Origin: Sorangium cellulosum
GTDB lineage: Bacteria; Myxococcota_A; Polyangia; Polyangiales; Polyangiaceae
Direction of reading: 5' to 3'
Length of the DNA: 64,000 nucleotides
NCBI GenBank assembly: GCA_020720045.1
Contig: DYPH01000011.1
Span: 1-64,000, forward strand
Under the pieces are notes generated by a model. That model made no database searches. It worked only from the letters and a program-made list of their open reading frames with translations, and was not told where the DNA came from. Shown one piece after another: positions 28,554 through 37,140 of this stretch (its first letter is position 1; each line of letters opens with the position of its first letter). Both the position numbers and the translations under genes were made by a program.

Positions 28554-29525
28554 ATGCTTCGTCACCCGTTCTCGTTCGTCACCGCTGTTGCCCCGCTCTT
28601 CGCCGTCGCACTCGCTCTTGGGGGATGCGCCGCGGAGCCGGAAACGACGGCAGACGCCGACGAAAGCGCGGAAGACGACCTCAGCGCGGCGAGCAACACT
28701 GGCTTCTTCCAGGTCACCCGTCGCGATGCACGGCGCTGTGCAGCTCCGGGCTGCGGCGGCTACTTCGTGGCTCGCGTCAATGCGGCGAAGACGCGCTGCG
28801 CCGACGGCACCTACGCGACCGAATGCTACGTTTCCGCGCTCGACTTCAACACGAGCGGGCTGAGCGGCAGCGCGCAAAACGAAGCGACCGATTTCCTCAC
28901 GAACGGCGACGGCATCGTGAAAGGGGCCTTCAAAGCGCTCGGCGCACCGAACGCTGGCATCGCGTCGTTTTCGGTGAAGGAAGTCTGGAAAGGTGCGACC
29001 GGTGCAACCCCGAGCGGCAGCTTCTACCGGCTTGCCGATAGCGGCATCCGCTGCGTCACGACCCCCTGCCCGAGCCTGAAGGCCTCGAAGCTCAACAGCG
29101 CGAAGGTCTACGACGCGACCGGCTACGCCCTCGACAAAACGAGCCCGAAGGCGTCCGCGGCAGCCATCGCCGAGGCGACCACAGCCGCAGCGACGGCGAA
29201 CGGCTTCTTGATCGCCACCAAGACGGCGGTTCCGAACAACAACGCCCTCGTTGCAACCGAATTTTACACACGATTTGCCCCGACGACCCTCGGGCGCACC
29301 TGCGGAACCCGCGGCGGGACGATCTGCTCGAGCGACGAGTTCTGCTCCTACAGCCAAGCGGCCGCCTGCGGCACCTTCGATGCGGGCGGCTCCTGCACCA
29401 AGAAGCCGCAAGCGTGCACGGCGCTCTACCAGCCGGTCTGCGGCTGCGACGGCCGTACCTACGGCAATGCCTGCTCGGCGGCAAACCAGGGCATTTCGGT
29501 CAAGGCGACCGGCGCCTGCCCCTGA
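28554..29525 (+). CDS. Lipoprotein with DUF6748-like and Kazal-type domains
   Basis: This 323-residue protein has a signal peptide ending in LALGGC (lipobox). Residues of about 40-230 (FFQVTRRDARRC, CGGYFVARVN, CYVSALDF) look like the DUF6748 family of Myxococcales surface proteins. The C-terminal 35 residues (CTALYQPVCGCDGRTYGNAC) form a Kazal-type protease-inhibitor motif with the expected Cys spacing and the conserved YGNxC. The ATG has a GCAGGAGA Shine-Dalgarno 6 nt upstream. A surface-tethered inhibitor of serine proteases is a plausible role, but this is inference. Confidence 0.78.
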   Translation: MLRHPFSFVTAVAPLFAVALALGGCAAEPETTADADESAEDDLSAASNTGFFQVTRRDARRCAAPGCGGYFVARVNAAKTRCADGTYATECYVSALDFNTSGLSGSAQNEATDFLTNGDGIVKGAFKALGAPNAGIASFSVKEVWKGATGATPSGSFYRLADSGIRCVTTPCPSLKASKLNSAKVYDATGYALDKTSPKASAAAIAEATTAAATANGFLIATKTAVPNNNALVATEFYTRFAPTTLGRTCGTRGGTICSSDEFCSYSQAAACGTFDAGGSCTKKPQACTALYQPVCGCDGRTYGNACSAANQGISVKATGACP

Positions 29526-29580
29526 TCCCGCCCCGCTGACGGACGACTTTCCGCAGAACGACACGACCCCGATTCCACGT

Positions 29581-30258
29581 TCATTCGTGAGGATCGTGGG
29601 TCGTGTGCCCGTTTGTGGCGAGAAGACCGGCGCCACCGCCCGGCGCGCGTGGTTTCCGCTGAAAAAACACGTAGAGCGGGGCGACCGTACGCGAGACGAC
29701 CTCGCGCGCTGCGTACCGTATCGCGAACGGATAGGTGTGACGATCGGCAGCAACGCCGTCGGCCTCAAGCCCTTCAGCGCGCGCGTAGTAGAGCGCACGC
29801 GACAGGTGAAACGCCTGCGTGACGACGACAACGCGGCTCGCCCCGAAGATGCGGTGGGCCCGCCAGAAGGTGCTGTAGGTGTCGAAGCCGGCGTGATCGA
29901 GAAAGATCTCGTTGTCAGGAACGCCCGCCGCGACCAGGTATGCGCGGCTCGGTCCAAGTTCGTCGTAGCCGTCGCGTCCGTGATCGCCGCTTACGAGAAT
30001 TTTCTTTGAAATCCCTTTGTTCCAGAGTTCGATCGCCTGATCGAGGCGGTCCCGGAGGACCGTGGAGAGGGCGCCGTCGGGACGAACGCCGGCCCCGAGA
30101 ACAACGAGGGTTGGCTCACCTGCCTGCCCTTCGCTCAGCGACCTCGCGGGTGCATGGCTGGAGCCCTGCTCAAGGACATACGCATTCGTGGAAACCACGA
30201 AGGCGATCCCGAGCGCGAGCGCAGCAAGAAAGGATCGTTGTACCGGGCCACGCGCCAT
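29581..30258 (-). CDS. SanA/YdcF-like DUF218 membrane-anchored protein
   Basis: The 225-residue protein has an N-terminal transmembrane helix (FLAALALGIAFVVSTNAYV). The DUF218 signatures TLVVLGAGVRPDG, KILVSGDHGRDGYDE, FDTYSTFWRA and VVVVTQAFHLSRALY match the SanA group. SanA of E. coli affects vancomycin exclusion and the cell envelope, but its chemistry is not established. The gene converges on the Kazal lipoprotein gene with a 55-nt gap. Confidence 0.85.
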   Translation of the reverse strand: MARGPVQRSFLAALALGIAFVVSTNAYVLEQGSSHAPARSLSEGQAGEPTLVVLGAGVRPDGALSTVLRDRLDQAIELWNKGISKKILVSGDHGRDGYDELGPSRAYLVAAGVPDNEIFLDHAGFDTYSTFWRAHRIFGASRVVVVTQAFHLSRALYYARAEGLEADGVAADRHTYPFAIRYAAREVVSRTVAPLYVFFQRKPRAPGGGAGLLATNGHTTHDPHE

Positions 30259-30391
30259 CGTTCGCCAAACGTCCCAGGTTCCCGTTCGCTTCCCAGCCGA
30301 GGGGAGTTACCCCCGCAATGGCTGAAATTGGTGCAGAATTCTGGGGGACAAAGAATGGTCGGGTCTGGCGAATTCTGGTAGGCCGCCCGGA

Positions 30392-30646
30392 ATGACCGAC
30401 CTCCTCGAAATCGCATGCGACGCGGCAACGATTCTTGAAGGCTACGGCTTCGTCGCCTGCGGCAGACGCGTCAACGGGGTCACCACCGTCGATTGCTGGC
30501 TCCGCGCCGATGGCGCGACCCACCGGTACGCGTTCCCCCTCGACGCAAACGACCGGACGGGACGCCAGGTCGCCGACCGCTGCGCCGCGATCCTTCAAGC
30601 CCAGCGCCTCGCCGAACGCGCCCCGTCCGCGCTTGCCTTGAACTGA
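30392..30646 (+). CDS. Small hypothetical protein
   Basis: This is an 84-residue product beginning MTDLLEIACDAATILEGYGF, with two Cys and no signal peptide or membrane segment. Residues 25-60 read as two beta strands (TTVDCWLRADGATHRYAFPL) followed by a helix. I recognise no family. Codon use is like that of the neighbours. A TAGGCC box lies 7 nt before the ATG, giving some support for an independent leaderless transcript. Confidence 0.5.
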   Translation: MTDLLEIACDAATILEGYGFVACGRRVNGVTTVDCWLRADGATHRYAFPLDANDRTGRQVADRCAAILQAQRLAERAPSALALN

Positions 30647-30678
30647 ACGTCACTGAACGGGCGCCCGCGATAGGCCGG

Positions 30679-31122
30679 TCACTCGGCGGCAATCGGCTCG
30701 TCGGCCCCGACGTCGTGGACGTCGCTCGGGACGATGTCGAGCTGGGCGATCCCCGCCTTCTTCGGGCGCCCGCGCCGTGATACCTCCGGTTCGATCCGCT
30801 TCGGACGACCGAGCCCCTCCTCCACGCGGGCGGCGAGTTCGGGTCGATCCTCAGCGAAAATACGCAGATACCCGAGTGCGCGCTGGGAAAGGCGCTCAAG
30901 AGCCTCAAGGGCGACCGCCTCCTCGGCGAGCGCCGCCTCAAGGACCCGACGGGCAGCGTCGACTCGCTCGTGGGCCTCGGAAACGGCGGCGTAGGCGGCG
31001 CTGACGCGGGGAGCGTCAACGTCGGGGAAACGGACGTCGGCGAGCTCCTCGTGGAAGAGGGCAACGACCGTCCGAGACGCAGTGGAGAGCGCGGGCGTGG
31101 TGGCGGAGGTACCGTGGGACAT
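30679..31122 (-). CDS. Helical protein with AT-hook-like motif
   Basis: The 147-residue protein has a long helix (about 35-95, AHERVDAARRVLEAALAEEAVALEALERL) likely to form a coiled coil. RRGRPKK (about 122-128) matches the AT-hook core that binds the DNA minor groove. An ATG at 31122 follows a TTGACG-N17-TTCCCT promoter by 6 nt. A DNA-binding or nucleoid role is suggested by the motif only. It is the downstream neighbour of the DUF3025 gene with a 60-nt gap. Confidence 0.6.
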   Translation of the reverse strand: MSHGTSATTPALSTASRTVVALFHEELADVRFPDVDAPRVSAAYAAVSEAHERVDAARRVLEAALAEEAVALEALERLSQRALGYLRIFAEDRPELAARVEEGLGRPKRIEPEVSRRGRPKKAGIAQLDIVPSDVHDVGADEPIAAE

Positions 31123-31128
31123 GCCCTT

Positions 31129-31157
31129 AGGGAACCATGCGTTCAGTGTCCCGTCAA
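31129..31157 (-). promoter_or_regulatory. Sigma-70-like promoter of the AT-hook gene
   Basis: On the minus strand TTGACG (31152-31157), 17-nt spacer and TTCCCT (31129-31134), ending 6 nt before the ATG at 31122. The -35 is good but the -10 is poor. Transcription would start at about the start codon. Confidence 0.45.
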
Positions 31158-31182
31158 GAAACACGGATCGGATTTTCAGTAG

Positions 31183-31932
31183 TCAGGTCGTGAACGGGCG
31201 CGGGAAGAACCAGGAGGGTGCCAAGGGAACCGCCGCCCCGGCTCCAAGAACGCCCGCCGCAACCCCTTCGACGGAGGCGGCAAGTGCCTCGTCGACCGCA
31301 GAAAATCCGCCGCCGCGGACCGGAAGCGGGAGCGCGAAACAGCGAAGCGGCGCGCCGCCAAGGGCCAAATGTTCGCAAATCGCGTGCCCGAAAAGGATCG
31401 GATAGGCGCCATCGGCGACCATCAGCGCGTCCAACGCTGCGCCCGAGCGCTCCTCGAGGGCGCCAGCAACTGCCTCTAACATATTAAAATCACACACGAA
31501 TAATAACCCACCTTCGTCGAGCATCGCCAGCCGATCCTGGGCGCGTGTACGCATGCCGGGGAGCCGTGCGGGCCCGTCGGCGACCCGAGCCGCCTGTTCC
31601 GCGGCCTGGCGCGTGTGAATCGCTCGTTTTGCTTTCGGAAAGAGCGCCCACGCGAGGGCATTGAAGAGGTCATGAACGTTTGCGGGGCGTGTAGGCACCT
31701 CGTTCCGCGTGACGATGGCGCCGTCGTACAAATCTTCGAGGCGAATCGGGGCGTTGGACCGACGTCGCGGCTTCGGTGCCTGGGGAACGAAGTGTACGGA
31801 AAGCGAGGGAACTTCCGCGCGAAGAACCGCATCAAGGCGGGCGACCGCCGGGAGACCGTCCTCCTCGCTCCCGAACGCCGCCACCAGGTCCGCATACGGC
31901 GCAAGCACGGGATGGGACCGTACAAACGCCAT
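31183..31932 (-). CDS. DUF3025-family protein
   Basis: The protein (249 residues from ATG 31932) contains TRPANVHDLFNALAWALFPKAKRAIHTRQAAEQ (read in parts, about 95-130), the hallmark of DUF3025: an Asn-His-Asp-Leu-x-Asn-Ala core followed by FPxxK. Later CDFNMLEA and LFGHAICEHLALG also fit. The family is widespread in proteobacteria and of unknown function. A TACTGT box lies 5 nt before this ATG. An upstream GTG at 31980 would add 16 residues. Confidence 0.8.
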   Translation of the reverse strand: MAFVRSHPVLAPYADLVAAFGSEEDGLPAVARLDAVLRAEVPSLSVHFVPQAPKPRRRSNAPIRLEDLYDGAIVTRNEVPTRPANVHDLFNALAWALFPKAKRAIHTRQAAEQAARVADGPARLPGMRTRAQDRLAMLDEGGLLFVCDFNMLEAVAGALEERSGAALDALMVADGAYPILFGHAICEHLALGGAPLRCFALPLPVRGGGFSAVDEALAASVEGVAAGVLGAGAAVPLAPSWFFPRPFTT

Positions 31933-31937
31933 AGAAA

Positions 31938-31943
31938 ACAGTA
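31938..31943 (-). promoter_or_regulatory. -10-like box close to the start codon
   Basis: TACTGT on the minus strand, 5 nt before the ATG of the DUF3025 gene. It fits the leaderless pattern seen at several genes in this window. Confidence 0.35.
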
Positions 31944-32045
31944 GTTTCGTAGCTCCAGCCGGGGAAGAGAGCGCGACCACGACGCGACTCTCGCAAACGC
32001 TTCGGCGCGGGGCAATGACGACGGGAAGGCCGCCTCACTTTCGCG

Positions 32046-32051
32046 TACAGT
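32046..32051 (+). promoter_or_regulatory. -10-like box close to the expansin start
   Basis: TACAGT ends 7 nt before the ATG at 32059 and overlaps an alternative GTG at 32050. That makes the GTG an unlikely start if this is the -10. Confidence 0.4.
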
Positions 32052-32058
32052 GGGGCGC

Positions 32059-32946
32059 ATGAATGGTCGCCCTTCGCTCAGCCCGGCCCGCCCATCGGTG
32101 TTCGCCACAACCTCTCGAACTTCGAAGATTTTCCGCCGAGGTGTCGCCAGCGCGGCCCCCTTCTTGGCACTCTTCGCGCTCGTCGCCTGCGCGGGCGGCT
32201 CCGGTGCACCGCTCCCTCTGTTTGGCGAGGACGGCGGCGGCATCGATGGCGGAACTCCAACTCCTGAAGAAGATTCAGGAACGGTCGCCGAGCCCGACGC
32301 TGAGCCGCCCACCGACGCCGCTGTCCCCCCGGACGCCGCGCCGAGCGGTGGGGCGCTGGGGCCCGACGTGAGTGGACGCGGAACCTACTACGCCGCCACC
32401 GGCGCAGGAAATTGCTCGTTCCCCGCGACGCCGAACGACCTCATGGTCGCGGCCGTCAATCCGAGTGACTACGCCGGTTCTGCGGTCTGCGGATCGTGCC
32501 TGGAGGTCACTGGTCCGAACGGAAAAGTCGTCGTTCGCGCCGTCGATCAATGCCCCGAATGCCCGAAAGGGGCCCTCGATCTTTCGAAGGAAGCCTTTGC
32601 AAAACTCTCGCCAGTTTCTGCCGGCGTCATTGCAATCACCTGGCATCCGGTCACGTGCCCCGTTACCGGTCCGATTCGCTATCAGCTCAAAAGTGGTTCG
32701 AGCCAATATTACACCTCGATTCAAGTTCGAAACCATCGGCTTCCGATCACAAAGCTCGAACTTGAAGTCAACGGGGCGTTCGTCAATGTCCCACGCCGAG
32801 ATTACAACTACTTCGAGCTCGCGAGCGGCGTCAAAACCGCGGGCGCCTTTCGCGTCCGCGTGACGGCTCTCGGCGGGAATGTGCTGACCGATACGCTCCC
32901 CGCGGCGACAACGACCAGCGAAATTGCAGGGTTAACAAACTTCTGA
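32059..32946 (+). CDS. Bacterial expansin-like lipoprotein
   Basis: The 295-residue protein has a signal segment ending in LFALVAC (lipobox) and an acidic, Pro-rich linker. Residues of about 100-195 form a double-psi beta-barrel of the expansin type: GRGTYYAATGAGNCSFP, VCGSCLEVTGPNGKVVVRAVDQCPEC, and GALDLSKEAFAKLSP with the conserved Asp of the catalytic-like site. Residues of about 205-290 (YQLKSGSSQYYTSIQVRN, then NYFELASG) match CBM63, the second expansin domain that binds cellulose. Expansins loosen plant or microbial cell-wall polysaccharide without hydrolysis. The lipobox suggests that it is kept at the cell surface. Confidence 0.85.
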   Translation: MNGRPSLSPARPSVFATTSRTSKIFRRGVASAAPFLALFALVACAGGSGAPLPLFGEDGGGIDGGTPTPEEDSGTVAEPDAEPPTDAAVPPDAAPSGGALGPDVSGRGTYYAATGAGNCSFPATPNDLMVAAVNPSDYAGSAVCGSCLEVTGPNGKVVVRAVDQCPECPKGALDLSKEAFAKLSPVSAGVIAITWHPVTCPVTGPIRYQLKSGSSQYYTSIQVRNHRLPITKLELEVNGAFVNVPRRDYNYFELASGVKTAGAFRVRVTALGGNVLTDTLPAATTTSEIAGLTNF

Positions 32947-32977
32947 GCGCCGCCGGCCAGCTACGCTAAAAGGGGGC

Positions 32978-33892
32978 ATGCGCATTTCTTCTCGCGAACG
33001 CACCTCGTCGTCCCCCAAGCTCTTTTTCTACGCCGGCACCGTGGCCGTTGCGCTGGTGGCCTTCGCCGTTGGCGGCTGCAAGAAAGACACGTCGACGTCC
33101 GGATCGGGGGCGGTCGGAGCGACGAGCGATCCCGCAATCGTCGCCGGGTCACCGCTCGCCGGGGATTTCGAGGGGACGATCGCCCTTCGCGCCGCCTCCA
33201 CGACCGACGGGAAGAGCGGGGACATCACTTTCCACATCAAGAAGGACCTCGCCCGCATCGATCTGCCGAAGAGCCTGACGAAAGATGCCCACCTCGGCGG
33301 CGACGGCGTTTGGCTATTGCTTTCTGGCCCGGAGAAGCGCGGCTACGCGGTGATCGACTCGCAGAAATCGGCCATGTTCATCGACTTCACGAAGGTGCGC
33401 GATCAGGCATCGGCGATGCAGGCGAAGTCGCCGGTCGCGATGTTGAAAGACGCCGCGAAGGCACCGAAACCGGACTTGAAGAAGACCGATAAGAGAGACA
33501 CCGTCGCCGGCCTACCCTGCGCGGAATGGGAACTGACGAACAAGGCGGACGGCAAGGATCAATTGGTCCGAATTTGCGTCGCCGAGGCGCAGTCGGGCTG
33601 GCTTTCCTCGCTCGGCGAAAAGATGTTGCCCGACGACTACGCCTTCGCTGCCGCCTTGGCCGATGGAAAGCACTTCCCGGTTCGCGTCGTCGCGATTGAG
33701 GGGGGCAAAGAGACGGGGCGCGTGGAAGTGACGAAATACGCGAAAGAACCGGTCGCCGATGCGCTTGTGCACGTCCCCGACGGCTACGCGAAGACCGACC
33801 TCTTTCAAATGCTCCAATCGATGATGCAGCTCGGCGGCGGCACGTTGGGCGGCGAGGGCGGCCCCGTACCGCCGGCCCTTCGCCACCGCTGA
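32978..33892 (+). CDS. Lipoprotein with DUF4412-like domain
   Basis: The 304-residue product has a signal peptide ending in FAVGGC, a lipobox. Residues of about 60-270 (FEGTIALRAAST, ITFHIKKDLARIDLP, KRGYAVIDSQKSAMFIDF, VAGLPCAEWEL) resemble DUF4412, a beta-sandwich related to the LolA/LolB lipoprotein-carrier folds. It sits 31 nt after the expansin gene, and a TACGCT box 10 nt before its ATG suggests separate transcription. It converges with the radical SAM gene with only 2 nt between the stops. Confidence 0.72.
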   Translation: MRISSRERTSSSPKLFFYAGTVAVALVAFAVGGCKKDTSTSGSGAVGATSDPAIVAGSPLAGDFEGTIALRAASTTDGKSGDITFHIKKDLARIDLPKSLTKDAHLGGDGVWLLLSGPEKRGYAVIDSQKSAMFIDFTKVRDQASAMQAKSPVAMLKDAAKAPKPDLKKTDKRDTVAGLPCAEWELTNKADGKDQLVRICVAEAQSGWLSSLGEKMLPDDYAFAAALADGKHFPVRVVAIEGGKETGRVEVTKYAKEPVADALVHVPDGYAKTDLFQMLQSMMQLGGGTLGGEGGPVPPALRHR

Positions 33893-33894
33893 AA

Positions 33895-35820
33895 TCACGT
33901 CACGGGCAGGCGTTTCCGAAGGGGGGCGCCGCTCCCTTCTTGGTCCGGCGTCTTGACCCACGGCTGTTGAAGCGGCCCTTGCCCTTGGTGAACGGGGCCG
34001 CCCATCGCGGGGTCTGTTTGCGCGGCCGACGGCTCCCGCCAGACGGCAAAGTCGGGCGCGAGAGGCCCAGGCAGGGTCGGTTGGGCGGGGCGTTCGAGAA
34101 GCTGAAAATCGTGGCGAACATCCAGAAATAGCGGAAGATTTTTCGTGCGCCCCTCCGCGGCAAGCCAATCGCGAACGCGCGTCATGTTGTTGACGAGGAC
34201 CCAGTGCTGGGGATCCTCCTTCGCGGCACGGAGGAACCAGCTCTTCATGCCGTCGACGTCGCCGCGCGCCTTCGCGATCGCCGCGAGGTGGTTGTAGGCC
34301 AAGCCGGGCGCCGGCCATCCAAGGGCGAGCGCCGTATGGACGTGCTGTTCGGCTTCGTCGAATTCGCCTGCATGATACAAAGAAGCAGCAAGGTCCATCG
34401 ACGCGGCGTGGTGGGGCCCAAGTCGCTCGGCGATGGCTCGGTACTCGGCGACGCCATCGGTGTGCATCGTGCGTAGACCCTTGTTTTGACGAAAGAATGC
34501 GTCAAGGATGGCGAGAGTCCGCTCATCGCAGTCGAAAGGGGTCTTCAGCTCCTGAAAGTCGCCGGTAAAGTACACCTTTCGGTCGAGCCAGGTCTTCTCG
34601 GCGTCGTGAAAATCCTTCGTTCCCGGATAGATCGAAAGGCACGAGAAAATGTACTCGTGGGGACGAACCGCTTCAATGAACCGACGGGTTTCCTCAAAAG
34701 ACTCCACCGTTTCGCCGCGGTTCCCGAGCATCATGTACCAGCGAACCTTGATGCCTACGTTCTTCGCGGCAACGGTTGCGGCACGAATTTCCTCGGTTGT
34801 AATCTTCTTTTCGATGCGGTCAAGAATCGCCTGAGAACCGGTTTCGACACCGAGACTCAATCGCTGGCAACCTGCGAGACGCATCTCGCGAAGCAGCGGT
34901 TCATCGAGGACGTCGACGCGCGTGTCACAAGACCACAAAAACCGAATCTTTTCGTCACGAATTCGCTGACATAGCTCGCGAACGCGCTTCTTGTTCGTCG
35001 TAAATGTATCGTCTTTGATCTGAATTTGCTGAACGGGAAGCTTTCCGAGCGCGGCACGAATCGCAGCGATAATGTAGTCGTTGCTGTTCGAACGGAATCC
35101 TCGCCCCCAACTCGTTTCCGCTCCGCAGAACGTGCATGACCAGGGGCACCCGCGAGACGTCATCAGGATATGGGTTGGAAAGTAGTCCTGAGGCGCTGCG
35201 AGCGTATCTAGATCGGTGATATTCGCGCGCTTTGGCCCATGAACAATGCGCGATCCTGGTCCCGCTTCTCGGTAGATCGTCCCCGCGATCCCGCGCGTGA
35301 CGCCGCTTGTCTCCAACCGGTGGAGGAGTTCGAGGAACGTGACGTCGCTCTCGCCGACGCAGATCGTGTCGATCGACGGGTGGAAGGTGAGCATCTCCGC
35401 GCCAAGCGGCGTCGCATGAGGGCCACCAACCACGACATGGCAGTTGGGGTGGAGTTTTTTTGCCAGCGCCGCGACGTAGCCGACACCACGCCGGTTGGCC
35501 GTCCAACAGGAGAGCGCCAGGACGTCCGGCGCAAGGTCGCGAACGACACGCTCAACCTCGTTCCAAGAAAAATTGGAAAGATTGAGAACCTTTACCGAAT
35601 GCCCCGCCCGGATCGCCTGGGCGCCAAGGGAAAGGAGTCCGTCGGGGATCTGGAAGAAGTCGGCGTCGAGATCGCCCTCCTGGTACTCGGCGGGCGCCCC
35701 CGTGGAAGCGGGCCCTCCGACATCGCCGCCGGTCGACTCCGACGGACGGGTCGACCGGTCGTTGGCATCGCCGGCAGCAGGGATTTTCCAGGGCGGCGGA
35801 TACAGAAGTGCGACCTTCAT
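33895..35820 (-). CDS. B12-binding radical SAM protein with C-terminal TPR region
   Basis: The 641-residue protein has an N-terminal cobalamin-binding-like Rossmann domain (MKVALLYPPPW, later VLALSCWTANRRG and HVVVGGPHATPLG). The radical SAM core follows, with the 4Fe-4S motif GCPWSCTFCGAE (Cys-x3-Cys-x2-Cys), GVETGSQAILDRI and YMMLGNRGETVES. Residues of about 470-590 (HHAASMDLAASLYHAGEFDEAE) are TPR-like repeats, and the last 60 residues are Pro-rich. The family includes methylases and ring-forming enzymes, so the reaction cannot be deduced. The start at 35820 puts the Rossmann strand first, and TAGCCT lies 8 nt before it. Confidence 0.85.
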   Translation of the reverse strand: MKVALLYPPPWKIPAAGDANDRSTRPSESTGGDVGGPASTGAPAEYQEGDLDADFFQIPDGLLSLGAQAIRAGHSVKVLNLSNFSWNEVERVVRDLAPDVLALSCWTANRRGVGYVAALAKKLHPNCHVVVGGPHATPLGAEMLTFHPSIDTICVGESDVTFLELLHRLETSGVTRGIAGTIYREAGPGSRIVHGPKRANITDLDTLAAPQDYFPTHILMTSRGCPWSCTFCGAETSWGRGFRSNSNDYIIAAIRAALGKLPVQQIQIKDDTFTTNKKRVRELCQRIRDEKIRFLWSCDTRVDVLDEPLLREMRLAGCQRLSLGVETGSQAILDRIEKKITTEEIRAATVAAKNVGIKVRWYMMLGNRGETVESFEETRRFIEAVRPHEYIFSCLSIYPGTKDFHDAEKTWLDRKVYFTGDFQELKTPFDCDERTLAILDAFFRQNKGLRTMHTDGVAEYRAIAERLGPHHAASMDLAASLYHAGEFDEAEQHVHTALALGWPAPGLAYNHLAAIAKARGDVDGMKSWFLRAAKEDPQHWVLVNNMTRVRDWLAAEGRTKNLPLFLDVRHDFQLLERPAQPTLPGPLAPDFAVWREPSAAQTDPAMGGPVHQGQGPLQQPWVKTPDQEGSGAPLRKRLPVT

Positions 35821-35828
35821 CGCGGCCG

Positions 35829-35834
35829 AGGCTA
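35829..35834 (-). promoter_or_regulatory. -10-like box close to the radical SAM start
   Basis: TAGCCT on the minus strand, 8 nt before the ATG at 35820. No convincing -35 was seen. Confidence 0.35.
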
Positions 35835-36025
35835 CTACAGCCGAACGACCATCGGTGGACCCAATCCGTGCACTCTGCACGCGAAAAACCGCGAAGAGCG
35901 GGGGGCGGTTGGATCGTCTGCGCGGGCGCCTGGATCAATGATGCACCAGGAACTTTGCGTCAACGCAGCGCGTGAATCGTTGAATTTATTGCCTAACGTT
36001 CTCGAAAAATTTGTTCGAGAGGTGA

Positions 36026-36055
36026 TTGAGACACTGGCACAACCCTTGGTAGAAT
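36026..36055 (+). promoter_or_regulatory. Sigma-70-like promoter of the NlpC/P60 gene
   Basis: TTGAGA (36026-36031), 18-nt spacer and TAGAAT (36050-36055), ending 6 nt before the ATG at 36062. The inverted repeat CTCGAA/TTCGAG (36001-36019) just upstream may be an operator. Confidence 0.5.
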
Positions 36056-36061
36056 GAAGGC

Positions 36062-37111
36062 ATGTCGATCAAAGCCCGCTTGCTCCTCGCGCTTCCGCTC
36101 CTCGCGTTCGCAACGCTCACTGGCGTTGGCTGCGCGGCCGACGACACCGTCGTCGAAGCCGACCGTGGCCTCACCGACGACACGGAAGCCAACGGAGACA
36201 GCGTCGACGAAGATGCCATCACTGTTCAGCAATTCCCGGTCGGAACCGTCCTGGAGGCGACCGACCCGCTGAACTTCCGCTCGTCGCCTCAAATCGCGGA
36301 AAACCGTATTCAGGTGCTCGCAGAAGGGAGCACGGTCACCGTCCGCGGCACGAACGACGGCAGCTGGGTTCCTGTCAGCTACCGCGGCACCAACGGTTGG
36401 GCCCACGGCGCCTACCTGAAATCGACGGGCGGCGCGGCGAGCGGCGGGTCGAGCGATTGCTCCTCCGGCGACGGGTTCTATTGCGGCGGAAACGGCGTTA
36501 CCGGCGATGCGAACACCCTCTTTTACTGCCGGAGAGGCGTCCCTCAAGTTTCCGAGCGCTGCGGAACGACGTGCCAGAAGCAGCCCAACGGCGTCCCCGA
36601 CCGCTGCCCGCCGCCGGCCACCGGAACCGGCGCAACGTCTGGAAACTACGACGCCATCGACCGCGCCCGCGAATGGGTCCGCGTGGGCATGCCCTACTGT
36701 GGTGGCACGAACGGCGGTAGCGATTCCATCTGTGGCGGGACCTGTCGGCGAACCGGCGCATCGAACAACTCGGCGTGGAACGCGTACCGCTCGGATTGCT
36801 CGGGCCTCGTCAGCTACGCTTGGGCTCTCCGCGCCCCCGGCCTGACGACGGCCGGTTTTGCCCCCAACGGAAACGGTGGCCAGCTCGTCAACTTCACCGA
36901 CCTCCGCCCCGGCGATGCCGTGAACGCGCGGGGACACATCATCCTCTTCGTCCGCTGGGAGGACAAAGCGGCTGGAAAAGCACGCGTTATCGAGGAGTAT
37001 TCCTGCGGGCGCACGGCGACGGAGCGCTTCAAGTATTTCAAGAACGAAGGCGGCTCGAAGGTTGAGGTCGTCGGCGACAGCCGCCAGTACTTCGCAATCC
37101 GCAAGGACTGA
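36062..37111 (+). CDS. Lipoprotein with SH3b and NlpC/P60-type peptidase domain
   Basis: This 349-residue protein has a signal peptide with lipobox Cys24 (LTGVGC). Residues of about 57-125 form a bacterial SH3 domain (LNFRSSP, GSWVPVSYRGTNGWAHGAYL), which usually binds peptidoglycan. A Cys-rich link (about 130-185) follows. The C-terminal domain has Cys246 in DCSGLVSYAW and His292 in GHIILFV, the catalytic pair of the NlpC/P60 papain-like family, which cleaves D-gamma-Glu-diaminopimelate or related bonds. The likely role is cell-wall turnover or lysis of other bacteria. It has its own promoter and a strong terminator. Confidence 0.85.
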   Translation: MSIKARLLLALPLLAFATLTGVGCAADDTVVEADRGLTDDTEANGDSVDEDAITVQQFPVGTVLEATDPLNFRSSPQIAENRIQVLAEGSTVTVRGTNDGSWVPVSYRGTNGWAHGAYLKSTGGAASGGSSDCSSGDGFYCGGNGVTGDANTLFYCRRGVPQVSERCGTTCQKQPNGVPDRCPPPATGTGATSGNYDAIDRAREWVRVGMPYCGGTNGGSDSICGGTCRRTGASNNSAWNAYRSDCSGLVSYAWALRAPGLTTAGFAPNGNGGQLVNFTDLRPGDAVNARGHIILFVRWEDKAAGKARVIEEYSCGRTATERFKYFKNEGGSKVEVVGDSRQYFAIRKD

Positions 37112-37140
37112 GAGCGCGCCTGCGCGCCACTCACCGCGAA

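Noticed and set aside
36001-36019. LexA-like dyad CTCGAA...TTCGAG
   Set aside because: The 7-nt loop and arms do not fit the GAAC-N4-GTTC or the myxobacterial LexA patterns. Kept only as a possible operator.
36036-36052. Sigma-54-like element CTGGCACAACCCTTGGT before the NlpC/P60 gene
   Set aside because: The -12 part reads TTGG rather than TTGC, and the position would put the transcript start inside or past the ATG. A sigma-70 reading (TTGAGA-N18-TAGAAT) explains the same stretch better.
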